This document shows positions 51,012 through 59,889 of a DNA stretch of 63,659 nucleotides, one piece after another (the stretch's first letter is position 1; the number at the start of each line of letters is the position of its first letter). Made by a program: the position numbers and the translations under genes. Under the pieces are notes generated by a model. That model worked only from the letters and a program-made list of their open reading frames with translations. It did not search any database and was not told the origin of the DNA. The DNA comes from JABSSA01 sp039984715 (GTDB lineage Bacteria; Pseudomonadota; Alphaproteobacteria; Rhodobacterales; Rhodobacteraceae): the NCBI GenBank assembly GCA_039984715.1, contig JBDWUA010000023.1, forward strand, positions 1 to 63,659, read 5' to 3'.

Positions 51012-51646
51012 GAGCAAAAATCCATTCCGAATGATTTAGCTCAAACTTTCCCAAATTGATAAAGCATCCGTTAATGAATGATCGCCTCATTCAAGGAAAA
51101 GTTCTCGCGACAGTTGTATTGCGTTTTACCCATTTTGACCAGATCTCGTCACGATTGGACCATAAAACACTTGGGATCATCCTTAATGCTTCTGTAACTT
51201 CCCTTAAGGCAGGTCAACGGGAACCCGCCGATGGAAAATTTTTCGACAGCTCACCAATCCACAAAAGCAGAGTTTATCGTCCACTCAGGCGGAACAATGC
51301 TCATTAAAGTTAGTTAAAAAACGCTTTGCGAATCCGGAAGATAGGGGGAAAGGGAACTTTTTTTCGCCACAATTTAACCGTTTTCGGAACACACTTTACG
51401 CGGGAGTCTGCCGATTTTAGGGGGGCGAATTACATCTGACACAGCCCTGCCCTATTTTCGTCCTCATCTACTCCACTTCACGCCTCACTCAGGACCTAAA
51501 TCAATCTTAATAATAACACTGCATGGTTGTGCCGCCGCTGCGGAATCGGTGGGCGATTAACTATGTACGTTTTTTGCTCGTGTCACCCTGCGCGGGGCAC
51601 GGGTTCGCTATGCGCCTGTGCGAGCAAGTATGAGGAAATGCGCTAG
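51012..51646. other. intergenic region upstream of the giant RTX gene
   Basis: 635 bp without a convincing gene. A plus-strand frame of 83 codons at 51056-51307 has ordinary composition for chance and no family, so it is not called. The region is A+T rich around 51300-51400 and should carry divergent promoters for the OafA-type gene and the RTX gene. Near the end, TTGCTCG (51574-51580) and CGAGCAA (51622-51628) can pair around a G+C-rich segment, possibly structuring the 5' leader of the RTX message. Confidence 0.5.
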
Positions 51647-54600
51647 ATGTCTGATTCTCTTTCTAAGACCCTATTCGCGGACACTGTTGGTCCAATACCC
51701 ACAGCAGTCCCGACCTCCTTTTCCCCCGACTCGACAGAACCTGAAAACACCTCAGAACCTGATGCAGACATGGATCTGCTTATAGACGATGGCCCGCCTA
51801 TCGTGGCCGTATCCGCAGAGCCTGCGTCTCAGTCCAACCCTGAACCTGAAACGGCTCAGGAAGAGGCTCAGACCGAATACCTAAGCACAGGCAATGCTAT
51901 GGCGGGGCGCGTTACCGTTCTACAGCCCGACGGCTATGAGACTGCACAATCTCTGACCATCATAGAGCAACCCGATTTCGGGCATGCCTCGGTCAATTCC
52001 GATGGGACCATTTCACTGGTTCTGACTGATGCGGCACAGACTGGTTCAGTGTCGTTGAGCTATCAGATCATTCAAGCGGATGGCGCCATCGACGTTGTGA
52101 GCGAAACGCTAGACGTCGCAAATGGCACGCAAGCGGCCGGATGGGCGCAGGGCAACCACTATATGCTGGCCACAGATGAAGACGACCGCGTCATCATTGA
52201 AACTGGCGAAAATCACCGCAAAGTATTTGTCTCTAACAGCGAAGACGCATTGACGTTGGCCGACATCGCAGCCCGCGAAGGGATCGACTTTGGCGATGTT
52301 ACAGATCTTCTGAACGATCCCGGCCGGGCCATCGTGGTGGGCCGCAAAATCGAAGAGCTGTTGGAAGATTACGGCGCATCCGAAGATATGGCACTGGCCC
52401 CAGACGCGGGCATGGCCCTTTGGTATGCGACCACGTGGGCCAAGCCGGCCAATTCGAACTGGTTGCTGTTTGAAAGCGGCTATGAATATGACGATCTGGG
52501 CCAAGTGGTGTCCCGCGAGACTTTCGGCGAAGACCCTCTGCATCCCGTCCACATCACATCTTGGGGTGAAGGTGAAAAGCCGGTCATCCTTTCAGAGGTT
52601 AAAATCTGGCAAAAGCAATCCGAAAACATCGTTTTCACGGATCTCACGCTTAAAGGTGGCTTTGCTGGTCTAACAGGACGCAACATCCTTCTGGAAGACA
52701 TCGACTTCACAGGTAAGGGCGCCGGAATCCAGCATGCCGAAGGTGTGACGATCCGCCATTCGGATTTCTATGACATCTTCTATGAAGAAATCCGAGAAGG
52801 CTTTGACGATTGGGCCCCCCATTCCCACCGGACCGGTGGGCTTTATGTGGGAAATGTCGATGGCGTCCTTCTCGAAGACATCGTCGTCAGCCAAACCGGT
52901 TGGGAAGAAGGTTACGCAGAGGACGGGAACCCGGCCTATAACCAACCGCCAAGCCAGTACAGCCATAACATCTATATCCAGCGTGATGTGACGGATTTCA
53001 CCATCCGCGACAGCATTTCAGCAAAAGCCGCGTCCTTTGGCCTACAAGCCAAAAGCGGCGGCTTTCTGGATGGCAACCTGATCTTTGAAAACAATGCCGG
53101 GTTTGCTGCCATGGGTGGCAACACAGACGGCTACAGCGATTCAATTGGCAACTACAGCCTCGTGCTGGATAACATTGTCACGTCTGGCGCTCATAAAGGG
53201 GCGCATCAGATCGGCGCATTGGCCAACGGGTTTTACAGTGCAGGCATCGATTCAAGCCTTGTCGGCAACGTTCTGACGCACCTGGCTGATCCAAATGACC
53301 CCAGCGACCTGGAGGGAAAGGAATTCAATTCAGGCACAGGCGTCTATGTAAGCGATCCGTTTTATGATGATACGATCATCTACAACTGGCATGGGGACCG
53401 GGACGAGCGAAACAACTGGTCAGAAGGCCTGAACCAGAATGTTGACGGTCTAGACCGCGCCTTGGCTGATCAGACCACGATCCAGAACCTGGCGAAGTTG
53501 GTCTTGAACGATCCGGATGCGGACCAGCACGATCTGGCAGAATTCGTCAAACATAACGATGTGTCCGTAGAAGAACTGATCGCCTATTTCCAACAGGGTT
53601 TTGGCGTCAGTGATGGATCAATCCGCACAACCAACCTGACGCTGACCTTTGAACCGGATGAACGCGGCGACGGCGTACGTTGGGACAACCGCCTGAATTG
53701 GAGCACGGAAGACGACGTTCTGAACGGCGACTCCATCGATCTGGCCGGAAACTGGGTCAATTACAGCGGAACATTCCGTCTCAACAACCTGACATTGGGC
53801 GAAGATGGCACATTGGCCGTCGCTCAAGGGAAACTAACCATAGAAGGCACCCTAACAGGGGGCACAGACAGCGCCATTGACGTGTCTTATGCTGGACAAC
53901 TCTGGCTGGCCGGTGATCTGTCGGGTGCGTTGCACTTTGATGTGTCCGGCGGGCGTTTTGTCAACACAGTCAATACAAGTTCAGCCGATCCGCTGACCAT
54001 CAACATTTCCGGCGGACAGGCCATTCTGGCCACAGCCGGTGCGACGTTCAACCTGTCTGACGGTGACATCTTGACCATTGAGGGCAGCGCGGCAAATCTG
54101 GGCTTTGATGGTGAGACGGGCGGCTTGGCTATGCTGACCTTCGACACCGATGCAGAACTGCGGTTCGATGCAGATAGCGGCGGCTTCTCAACCATTCGCG
54201 AATTCCGCTCCGGCGCCTTTGGGGACTCTCCCAATGTGGCCTCGCGGGTCGACTTTGGCGACAGTACATTGGTCATTGATCTGTCCGACGCAGCCGGGCT
54301 GGCCGGTACATTCAATCTGATCACGGTTGATCAGCTTGTCGGCGAATTCCAAGACATCGAAGTGCAGGGGCTTCCCAGCAATCAAGATGCCGCCCTGCGG
54401 ATCGATTATGTAAACGACACGGTGACCATCACGCTTACGAATGGCGGCTCAGGTTCGGTGTCGTCCCAGACGATAACCGCAGAAGGCGAGAATGACGGCA
54501 CCACCATTAACGGCGACATCCCAGAAGGCGGCGAAACACCGGGGGACGCTCCTCCAATCGAAAACGTCATGGTGAACGGCAGTGATGGCGCGGACTACCT

Positions 54601-55252
54601 CGCAGGTGGTTTGGGCGATGACACGCTCGGTGGCGGTGATGGCGGCGATACGCTGGTTGTGGGCGATGGCAATGACTTTGCTTTTGGCAACGCAGGCGCT
54701 GATACGATCTATGGCGCGGGCGGCGACGACTTTGTGGCTGGCGGCAAAGGTGCCGACACCGTTTACGGCGGCACGGGCGACGATCAGGTCAAAGGCGGCA
54801 AAGGTCTGGATGATCTTTATGGCGGCCAAAACGATGACACGCTTTACGGCGGCGGCGGCAGTGACACACTGGATGGCGGCAACGGCAATGACGTCCTTGT
54901 GGGCGGCGGCGGGGTCGACATCCTGACCGGTGGCCTAGGGGCGGATATCTTTACCGTTGCGTCAGCCAAGCACAGCACGTTGGTGCCAAACAAACGCGAT
55001 CACATTCTCGACTTCTCACAAGACGAAGGGGACTTGATCTCGTTGAGTGGGTTTGATGCAAACACCCTGACAGCTGGCATCAACAGCTTCTCTTTCATCG
55101 GCCAAGGAGAAACCGCTGGGGCGGGCACGCTGTCCTTCACACATTCAAACGGCACCACAAGTGTGCTGGCTGATATTGATGGCGGCGGGGCAGATGTATC
55201 GATCCTGATCCAAGGTGAAATCAATCTGACCGAAAGCGACTTCGTGCTCTGA
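51647..55252 (+). CDS. giant secreted beta-helix protein with RTX (calcium-binding) repeats
   Basis: A 1201-residue protein. Residues 1-90 are acidic and low-complexity, without a signal peptide. Residues about 250-560 show a right-handed parallel beta-helix (ENIVFTDLTLKGGFAGLTG, NILLEDIDFTGKGAGIQHA), the fold of polysaccharide lyases and mannuronan epimerases. A second beta-rich region follows to about 960. Residues about 984-1101 contain roughly a dozen G-G-x-G-x-D-x-L/I-x nonapeptides that bind calcium. The C-terminal tail LIQGEINLTESDFVL resembles a type I secretion signal. It is probably an extracellular EPS-modifying or matrix protein. No HlyB/HlyD/TolC genes lie on this replicon, so export would depend on the chromosome. 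GAGGA precedes the ATG. Confidence 0.87.
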   Translation: MSDSLSKTLFADTVGPIPTAVPTSFSPDSTEPENTSEPDADMDLLIDDGPPIVAVSAEPASQSNPEPETAQEEAQTEYLSTGNAMAGRVTVLQPDGYETAQSLTIIEQPDFGHASVNSDGTISLVLTDAAQTGSVSLSYQIIQADGAIDVVSETLDVANGTQAAGWAQGNHYMLATDEDDRVIIETGENHRKVFVSNSEDALTLADIAAREGIDFGDVTDLLNDPGRAIVVGRKIEELLEDYGASEDMALAPDAGMALWYATTWAKPANSNWLLFESGYEYDDLGQVVSRETFGEDPLHPVHITSWGEGEKPVILSEVKIWQKQSENIVFTDLTLKGGFAGLTGRNILLEDIDFTGKGAGIQHAEGVTIRHSDFYDIFYEEIREGFDDWAPHSHRTGGLYVGNVDGVLLEDIVVSQTGWEEGYAEDGNPAYNQPPSQYSHNIYIQRDVTDFTIRDSISAKAASFGLQAKSGGFLDGNLIFENNAGFAAMGGNTDGYSDSIGNYSLVLDNIVTSGAHKGAHQIGALANGFYSAGIDSSLVGNVLTHLADPNDPSDLEGKEFNSGTGVYVSDPFYDDTIIYNWHGDRDERNNWSEGLNQNVDGLDRALADQTTIQNLAKLVLNDPDADQHDLAEFVKHNDVSVEELIAYFQQGFGVSDGSIRTTNLTLTFEPDERGDGVRWDNRLNWSTEDDVLNGDSIDLAGNWVNYSGTFRLNNLTLGEDGTLAVAQGKLTIEGTLTGGTDSAIDVSYAGQLWLAGDLSGALHFDVSGGRFVNTVNTSSADPLTINISGGQAILATAGATFNLSDGDILTIEGSAANLGFDGETGGLAMLTFDTDAELRFDADSGGFSTIREFRSGAFGDSPNVASRVDFGDSTLVIDLSDAAGLAGTFNLITVDQLVGEFQDIEVQGLPSNQDAALRIDYVNDTVTITLTNGGSGSVSSQTITAEGENDGTTINGDIPEGGETPGDAPPIENVMVNGSDGADYLAGGLGDDTLGGGDGGDTLVVGDGNDFAFGNAGADTIYGAGGDDFVAGGKGADTVYGGTGDDQVKGGKGLDDLYGGQNDDTLYGGGGSDTLDGGNGNDVLVGGGGVDILTGGLGADIFTVASAKHSTLVPNKRDHILDFSQDEGDLISLSGFDANTLTAGINSFSFIGQGETAGAGTLSFTHSNGTTSVLADIDGGGADVSILIQGEINLTESDFVL

Positions 55253-55293
55253 TCTTAGGATCCTTGCGGTTTCGCACGCGAAACAAAAACACT

Positions 55294-55329
55294 CAAGAGG
55301 CTGAATTTAAACTACTTTTCAGCCTCTTG
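55294..55329 (-). terminator. terminator of the parA-parB transcript
   Basis: CAAGAGGCTGAA and TTCAGCCTCTTG form a perfect 12-bp stem with a 12-base loop; the parB stop codon lies in the loop. On the minus strand the stem is followed by AGTGTTTTTG, giving a short U tract. It should end parAB transcription and may also serve the convergent RTX gene. Confidence 0.75.
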
Positions 55330-56310
55330 ATCGGAATTGCCGGATCGCGCTGCAAACCATGCGCGCAGATCTTCGGCCAACGCATCATCCACACCTCGAC
55401 CCCGTAGAACCATGCGGCCCTGCTTTTGTTCCAGCATCACACCTGGCGCAATCTCAACCGGCTCGACTGATGTGCGAGGGGCAGGGGGGGTCGCCTTCTG
55501 CAGCGCCCGTTCAAGTCGGGCGCGTTCTTCTGTGGCATCCAATGCAGGTGTTTTACGCAACGAATCGCGCAGCCGGTTGCCCATCCGCGCATCCGCCTCG
55601 ATCGCACTGGCCAATGCTAATCCCAGCTTTTCTGGGATCGCAGCCGGAAACCGCAAGGCACTGTCCAGCACACGATGCAGCACCACAAATTTCAGGATTT
55701 TGGACCGTTTCGGAGCCGGGGCATTTGCAAATAACGCCGCCACCGCCGCGCCAGCATTGCGATACACGCCGATCCGAACCGCTTCGGCCGCGAGACGCGC
55801 GCGCTCATAAAAGCTAAGACCGGCCCGGATCTCGTTTTCTTCGATCATAGCCACATAGGCATCTGACGCGGTTTCCGGCGCGCGGATCATCGCCAGCACA
55901 TCCGATTGCCCCAAACGCCTCAGCGCTTCGATCCGACGCCACCCTGAAATCAGCCCGTACCGTCCCTCGGCCAAGGCCACGACTTCGATTGGCGTTTGCT
56001 GACCACGCGTTGCCAAACTTTGGGTCAAGGCGTCCATGTCCTCATCCGCCAGCACCAACCGATCCCGAACCAAATGATCCACTTCGATGGCGGCAATCGG
56101 TAAGGCCTGCACCAAGCGCCCTTCGCGCCGCGCGGTCTCTAACACGCCTGCAACTTCTTCAAAGGCCGCCTGTGACGCCGCCTGCGAGGCCACATCCGCA
56201 ATCGGGGGTGTACTGCGCCGCACACCGGCCCAGCCGTCCTTGAGCGCTTTGGTCTCAAGCCCTGCTGGCACTTCAAGCTGTGCCGGAGCCAAACGTTTGC
56301 GTTTTGCCAT
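55312..56310 (-). CDS. parB: plasmid partition protein ParB/RepB
   Basis: A 332-residue centromere-binding protein. The ParB N-terminal domain shows ALTQSLATRGQQTPIEV and GRYGLISGWRRIEALRRLG, then the MIEENEIRAGLSFYERARLA segment equivalent to the GENxxR CTP-binding motif, and a helix-turn-helix region after residue 190. It loads on parS sites and works with ParA to segregate the replicon. ATG 56310 has GGAGGGG upstream. It follows parA by 43 bp in the same transcript. The sequence is RepB-like, but no repC is present, so this is not a repABC unit. Confidence 0.94.
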   Translation of the reverse strand: MAKRKRLAPAQLEVPAGLETKALKDGWAGVRRSTPPIADVASQAASQAAFEEVAGVLETARREGRLVQALPIAAIEVDHLVRDRLVLADEDMDALTQSLATRGQQTPIEVVALAEGRYGLISGWRRIEALRRLGQSDVLAMIRAPETASDAYVAMIEENEIRAGLSFYERARLAAEAVRIGVYRNAGAAVAALFANAPAPKRSKILKFVVLHRVLDSALRFPAAIPEKLGLALASAIEADARMGNRLRDSLRKTPALDATEERARLERALQKATPPAPRTSVEPVEIAPGVMLEQKQGRMVLRGRGVDDALAEDLRAWFAARSGNSDQEAEK

Positions 56311-56353
56311 TTCTGTGCCCCTCCCCAGAGCCATTTCCGCCTGTTAGAGCCTT

Positions 56354-57733
56354 TTATGTGCCCTCTGCATCCTCTTGTGCATCTCGACGCCACGCCCCGA
56401 TCAGCAGTTTTTTGAACGCGGCATAGGTTTCATCAAACGTGGCCCGTCCGCGCGCATAGGTTTCGCGATTGAAGTCCCGGTAATCGGCCTCGTAAATCCC
56501 ATGAACGGTTTCACCCGCCTGACCAATCAAGGCGGTATAATCCTGTCGGTAAGGGCACAGGGTTGGCCCCAGATATGCTTGGATCAACGCCGCCATTTCG
56601 GCCTGCTGCGCGCCATCAAATCGCGTGATGACCGCTTGCACCGCATCCCATTCAAAACGCAGCTCTTCGCGCCCCAATGCACGCGCGGCCATGTTCTCTC
56701 CCTCTTCGATGGACTGAAAGGTCGAATGCAGCATGTCAAAGAACCGGCCCGTGCTGTCAAATTCCACAAAGGATGCGCCCATCGGCACCAACAAGATATC
56801 CGCCGCAGCCAAACCATTGATCGTCAAATATCCAAGGGCAGGGGGCGTATCGAGAAAGACGATGTCGTATTCATCCAACACCCCATCCGCTGCCAGTATA
56901 TCAGACAGCGCATCCCACAGCTTCCAACCGCGCGCTGCCATCCGCCAGACCGGGATTTGGAATTCGGACCAATAAAGGTTCAGCTGTGCCCCGATCAGAT
57001 CAATATTGGGCCAGTGTGTTTTCTGGATGATATCAGGGGCCCGCACGCCCAAAGCCTCGCTGAGCGTCTCATCAAGGGGCTGGGGCGGCTCTCCGCGGTC
57101 CAGACGGCGCTGATTGTCCGCGCGCAAGTGTTCGCCGTAGTGACGCGCCAACAACGGAAAGACAGTTTGCCATTCATCCTCGATACGCGCGCCAAAGATC
57201 GACGTCATCGATCCCTGACTGTCCAGATCGATCATCAGCACCTTATAGCCATCCAGTGCCGCCGACATGGCCAGATGCGCACAGGTGGATGTTTTTCCGA
57301 CCCCGCCTTTGAAATTGGCCACAGCCACAACCTTGGCCGGCTGTCCCTTGGGGCGATAGGGCAGGTATTCTTTGGTCTTCGATCCTTCGGCCCCGAAATG
57401 GGCCCGCAGGCGCAGCACCTCGTCCAATGTGAACCACTTGGCCCCGCCATCGGTTTCAGCCCCGCCTTGGGGCAATTCAGGGTTCTGACGCAGCACACGG
57501 CGAAAATGGGCAGGCGCCACGGGGATCAGGTATTTCGTGATCTCCCATGTTGAAAAGCGCCGCAGATGCCGTTGGCCCAGATCATCCAAGCCGCGCCCGG
57601 CCAGATCGCTTCTGCCTTGTTGGCAAGCGGCTGCAATCCGTGCAAAATCACCCGTAGAGCTGGGTTCATCCATCGCCGCCATCGCGGAATCGGCGTTGAT
57701 ATTGAAATATGGTGGGAGGTCTGAACTGCTCAT
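56354..57733 (-). CDS. parA: plasmid partition ATPase ParA
   Basis: A 459-residue ParA of the long type with an N-terminal DNA-binding region. Residues 45-120 carry a helix-turn-helix-like segment (WEITKYLIPVAPAHFRRVLRQ), consistent with autorepression. The deviant Walker A is ANFKGGVGKTSTCAHLA near residue 150 and Walker A' is MIDLDSQGSMTS; Walker B is IVFLDTPPALG. It drives partition with ParB. ATG 57733 has GAGGGTG upstream and is preferred over an adjacent GTG. A near-perfect inverted repeat lies 19 bp upstream, a likely operator or parS site. Confidence 0.95.
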   Translation of the reverse strand: MSSSDLPPYFNINADSAMAAMDEPSSTGDFARIAAACQQGRSDLAGRGLDDLGQRHLRRFSTWEITKYLIPVAPAHFRRVLRQNPELPQGGAETDGGAKWFTLDEVLRLRAHFGAEGSKTKEYLPYRPKGQPAKVVAVANFKGGVGKTSTCAHLAMSAALDGYKVLMIDLDSQGSMTSIFGARIEDEWQTVFPLLARHYGEHLRADNQRRLDRGEPPQPLDETLSEALGVRAPDIIQKTHWPNIDLIGAQLNLYWSEFQIPVWRMAARGWKLWDALSDILAADGVLDEYDIVFLDTPPALGYLTINGLAAADILLVPMGASFVEFDSTGRFFDMLHSTFQSIEEGENMAARALGREELRFEWDAVQAVITRFDGAQQAEMAALIQAYLGPTLCPYRQDYTALIGQAGETVHGIYEADYRDFNRETYARGRATFDETYAAFKKLLIGAWRRDAQEDAEGT

Positions 57734-57751
57734 CACACCCTCTGTGTATCA

Positions 57752-57777
57752 TGTTTTGGGTAGAGTACCCCAAAACA
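57752..57777. promoter_or_regulatory. inverted repeat upstream of parA (operator or parS candidate)
   Basis: TGTTTTGGG, 8-bp spacer, CCCAAAACA: perfect 9-bp arms, starting 19 bp from the parA start codon. The position fits a ParA autorepression operator overlapping the promoter; a ParB-binding parS site is the alternative. The single copy seen here argues slightly for operator. Confidence 0.65.
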
Positions 57778-57879
57778 CGTCACATGCAAGCATATACATC
57801 TCACCTCTAGCCTTTTCTAAGCAAATCAAGGGGTTCTGCAGACGGTACAGCTTCTGTCGGTATACAGGCATTTACGGTG

Positions 57880-58039
57880 TATCTGTTATATTGTTGTTAT
57901 TTAATTAGTTACGGGTCTTTGGTGATTTCGCTAAGCCATTGATATTAAAACGATCCAGAGCTTTTTTTTAGAGCTGCCCGACTCTGAACCCCCGATAGGG
58001 TGACTCTGATCCCTCGAATGAGTGACTCTGATCCCCCGA
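57880..58039. other. putative replication origin: A+T-rich tract and three 22-bp iterons
   Basis: Three copies of a GACTCTGA-A/T-CCC-C/T-CGA core begin at 57980, 58002 and 58024, exactly 22 bp (two helical turns) apart. They lie directly upstream of the replication initiator gene and 3' of a markedly A+T-rich tract (about 57881-57912) that could be the unwinding element. A weak DnaA-box-like TTGTGGACA lies at 58065-58073. This is the standard arrangement for an iteron-controlled plasmid origin between partition and initiator genes. Initiator binding is inferred, not shown. Confidence 0.8.
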
Positions 58040-58125
58040 TGAAAACCGATGAAACCGTGAAGGCTTGTGGACAGAATCGCGGCGAGGTCTTAGCGTTGGG
58101 TGTTAATGAAACGACGAAACCCTGA
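58039..58125 (+). CDS. possible 28-codon leader ORF upstream of repA
   Basis: ATG at 58039, at the end of the third iteron, opens a frame beginning MKTDETVKACGQ and ending with TGA at 58123-58125, 40 bp before the repA start. It lacks a strong ribosome-binding site. If translated it would be a leader peptide able to tune repA expression; chance is also possible. Confidence 0.25.
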   Translation: MKTDETVKACGQNRGEVLALGVNETTKP

Positions 58126-58165
58126 CAGAGGCGAAAACGCCCAAGGGTAAAGAGGCGAGCAGGCC

Positions 58166-59176
58166 ATGACATCAGCAGTAACCCCGGGCAGGGGGGGTGC
58201 GTTGGGACGCGCGGTGGACGATTTTTTCGTCTGCGATTTCTTCGCGGCGGTGCCCAAACATGATCTGGCCTCGATGGAGCATCCGTTGTTTTCGCTGTCC
58301 ACACGTCCGGACCGGCGGATCCTGAATTACGTGCACAATGATGTCGAAGTCACGGTGACCCCGTCCGTGAAAGGGCGCGCGACAATCTTTGATGCGGACA
58401 TCCTGATCTTTTGTATCAGCCAGCTGATGGCGGCGCTGAATGCGGGGCGGCCTGTGGCACGCAATCTGACGCTGACAGCGCATGATCTGTTGATTGCAAC
58501 GGGGCGTGAAACCAGTGGCGACAGTTATCGACGTTTGCGCGATGCGTTTGAACGTCTGGCAGGCACGCGCATCACCACCAATATCGTGACCGGCGACAAG
58601 GACACGACATCGGGGTTTGGATTGATCGAAAGCTGGCAAATTGTGCGGCGCACACGGGCCGGACGCATGGTCAGTGTCAGCGTCACGCTGAGCGAATGGT
58701 TATATCGTGCGGTGCTGTCCAAAAGCGTGCTGACGCTAAGTCGAGAGTATTTTTCCCTGCGCCGCCCGTTGGAACGTCGCTTGTATGAATTGGCGCGCAA
58801 ACATTGCGGGCGCCAACCGGAATGGCGGGTGTCGGTGGAAACGTTGCTTAAGAAAACCGGATCAGCCAGCCCGCGCCGCGTGTTCCGGGCGATGGTGCGC
58901 GACATCATCAAGCAAGGGCATTTGCCCGACTACGACCTGACCGAAGAGCCGGGTGATTTGATTGTGGTGCGCCCGCAGGTGGTTGTGGAACCGGTGGGGC
59001 CGGGCGGCCCTCAGCTTAGCATTGCGACATTGGACGCCGCGCGCGATCTGATGCCGGGTTGGGATGTCTATGCGTTAGAGGCCGAATGGCGCGCCATGTG
59101 GCACACCAGCGGCAGCCCCCGCCTGCGCAACCCGGACAAAGCCTTTCTGGGCTGGATTAAGAAACGCACGGGGTAG
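58166..59176 (+). CDS. repA: replication initiator protein A (RPA family, RepA-I-like)
   Basis: A 336-residue plasmid initiator. It has the RPA-family features: EHPLFSLSTRPDRRILNYVHNDVEVTVTPS near residue 37, then IFDADILIFCISQLM, RNLTLTAHDLLIATGRETSGDSYRRLRDAFERLAGT (winged-helix region) and EYFSLRRPLERRLYELARKH. Such proteins bind iterons and open the origin. ATG 58166 has GAGGCGAG upstream. It is divergent from parAB, with three iterons in between. In roseobacters this type defines RepA replicons whose compatibility groups include the RepA-I polysaccharide plasmids; assigning the exact group needs a phylogeny. Confidence 0.92.
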   Translation: MTSAVTPGRGGALGRAVDDFFVCDFFAAVPKHDLASMEHPLFSLSTRPDRRILNYVHNDVEVTVTPSVKGRATIFDADILIFCISQLMAALNAGRPVARNLTLTAHDLLIATGRETSGDSYRRLRDAFERLAGTRITTNIVTGDKDTTSGFGLIESWQIVRRTRAGRMVSVSVTLSEWLYRAVLSKSVLTLSREYFSLRRPLERRLYELARKHCGRQPEWRVSVETLLKKTGSASPRRVFRAMVRDIIKQGHLPDYDLTEEPGDLIVVRPQVVVEPVGPGGPQLSIATLDAARDLMPGWDVYALEAEWRAMWHTSGSPRLRNPDKAFLGWIKKRTG

Positions 59177-59275
59177 GGTCACTTTGCCGGACGAAACAGA
59201 CACCCACACGTTGATGCTCTGCCACGGCCTAAGCTATAGAGGCGCATCATTTCTTTAGGCAGAGGATACTTTTGG

Positions 59276-59809
59276 ATGAAGGTCTATAGTGATTTCGACT
59301 TGAGAAATTTTTGGTCAGGTGATGACTATGAACGCGACAACTACGTAGGCGCTTTGTTGCAGCCGGATTTGGTTGCGTCTGTAGAACGCGAGTTGGGATA
59401 CCAACTCCCCCAAAGCTACGTCGAATTGATGAGTGTTCAGAATGGCGGAACGCCCAACAACACATGCCACGCAACTGCCGAAGAAACTTCTTGGGCCGTC
59501 GATCACGTCGCAATAACAGGGATTTCTGCGATTGATCGGAGACCAATTTACTCGCTGTGCGGAGAGCTCGGCAGCAAGTTTATGATGAAGGAATGGGGCT
59601 ACCCACCGATTGGTGTTTATTTTGCCGACTGCCCTTCGGCTGGCCATGACATGCTATGCCTTGATTACAGGAATGTTCGGGACGGTGGCGAACCAACTGT
59701 TGTTCATGTTGATCAAGAGAGGGGCTATCAGATCACATTCGTCGCACGCAACTTTGAGGCTTTCGTGCGTGGTCTAAGACACGAAGACACGTTTCCGTTC
59801 GAGGACTGA
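59276..59809 (+). CDS. SMI1/KNR4 (SUKH)-family protein
   Basis: A 177-residue soluble protein. VASVERELGYQLPQSYVELMSVQNGG is the classic SUKH opening (acidic helix, L-P-x-x-Y, then NGG), and GVYFADCPSAGHDMLCLDY is the second conserved block. In bacteria SUKH proteins are often immunity proteins to nuclease or contact-dependent toxins, but no toxin gene accompanies this one. The gene is clearly more A+T rich than its neighbours, which suggests transfer. AGGCAGAGG precedes the ATG. It sits alone between repA and a convergent GT4 gene. Confidence 0.85.
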   Translation: MKVYSDFDLRNFWSGDDYERDNYVGALLQPDLVASVERELGYQLPQSYVELMSVQNGGTPNNTCHATAEETSWAVDHVAITGISAIDRRPIYSLCGELGSKFMMKEWGYPPIGVYFADCPSAGHDMLCLDYRNVRDGGEPTVVHVDQERGYQITFVARNFEAFVRGLRHEDTFPFED

Positions 59810-59889
59810 AGTATTCACCAAGGATGGTACTCTGGGCTCAGAGCAGCCATTCGTGACCGCCCCCCCCAAGCCGCATGACCGCTTTGTCG

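Noticed and set aside
51056..51307. 83-codon plus-strand frame upstream of the RTX gene
   Set aside because: No ribosome-binding site, no family, and it lies in an A+T-rich promoter region.
54600..54960. Short tandem DNA repeats as a possible CRISPR or satellite
   Set aside because: The periodicity is 27 bp and in frame; it encodes RTX nonapeptides, with no conserved direct repeat and spacer structure.
56375..57553. 392-codon plus-strand frame opposite parA
   Set aside because: ParA is unambiguous and the reverse frame shows no motif.
55312..57733. repABC replication module
   Set aside because: The ParA and ParB proteins resemble RepA/RepB, but no repC follows and the initiator is a divergent RPA-type gene with iterons.
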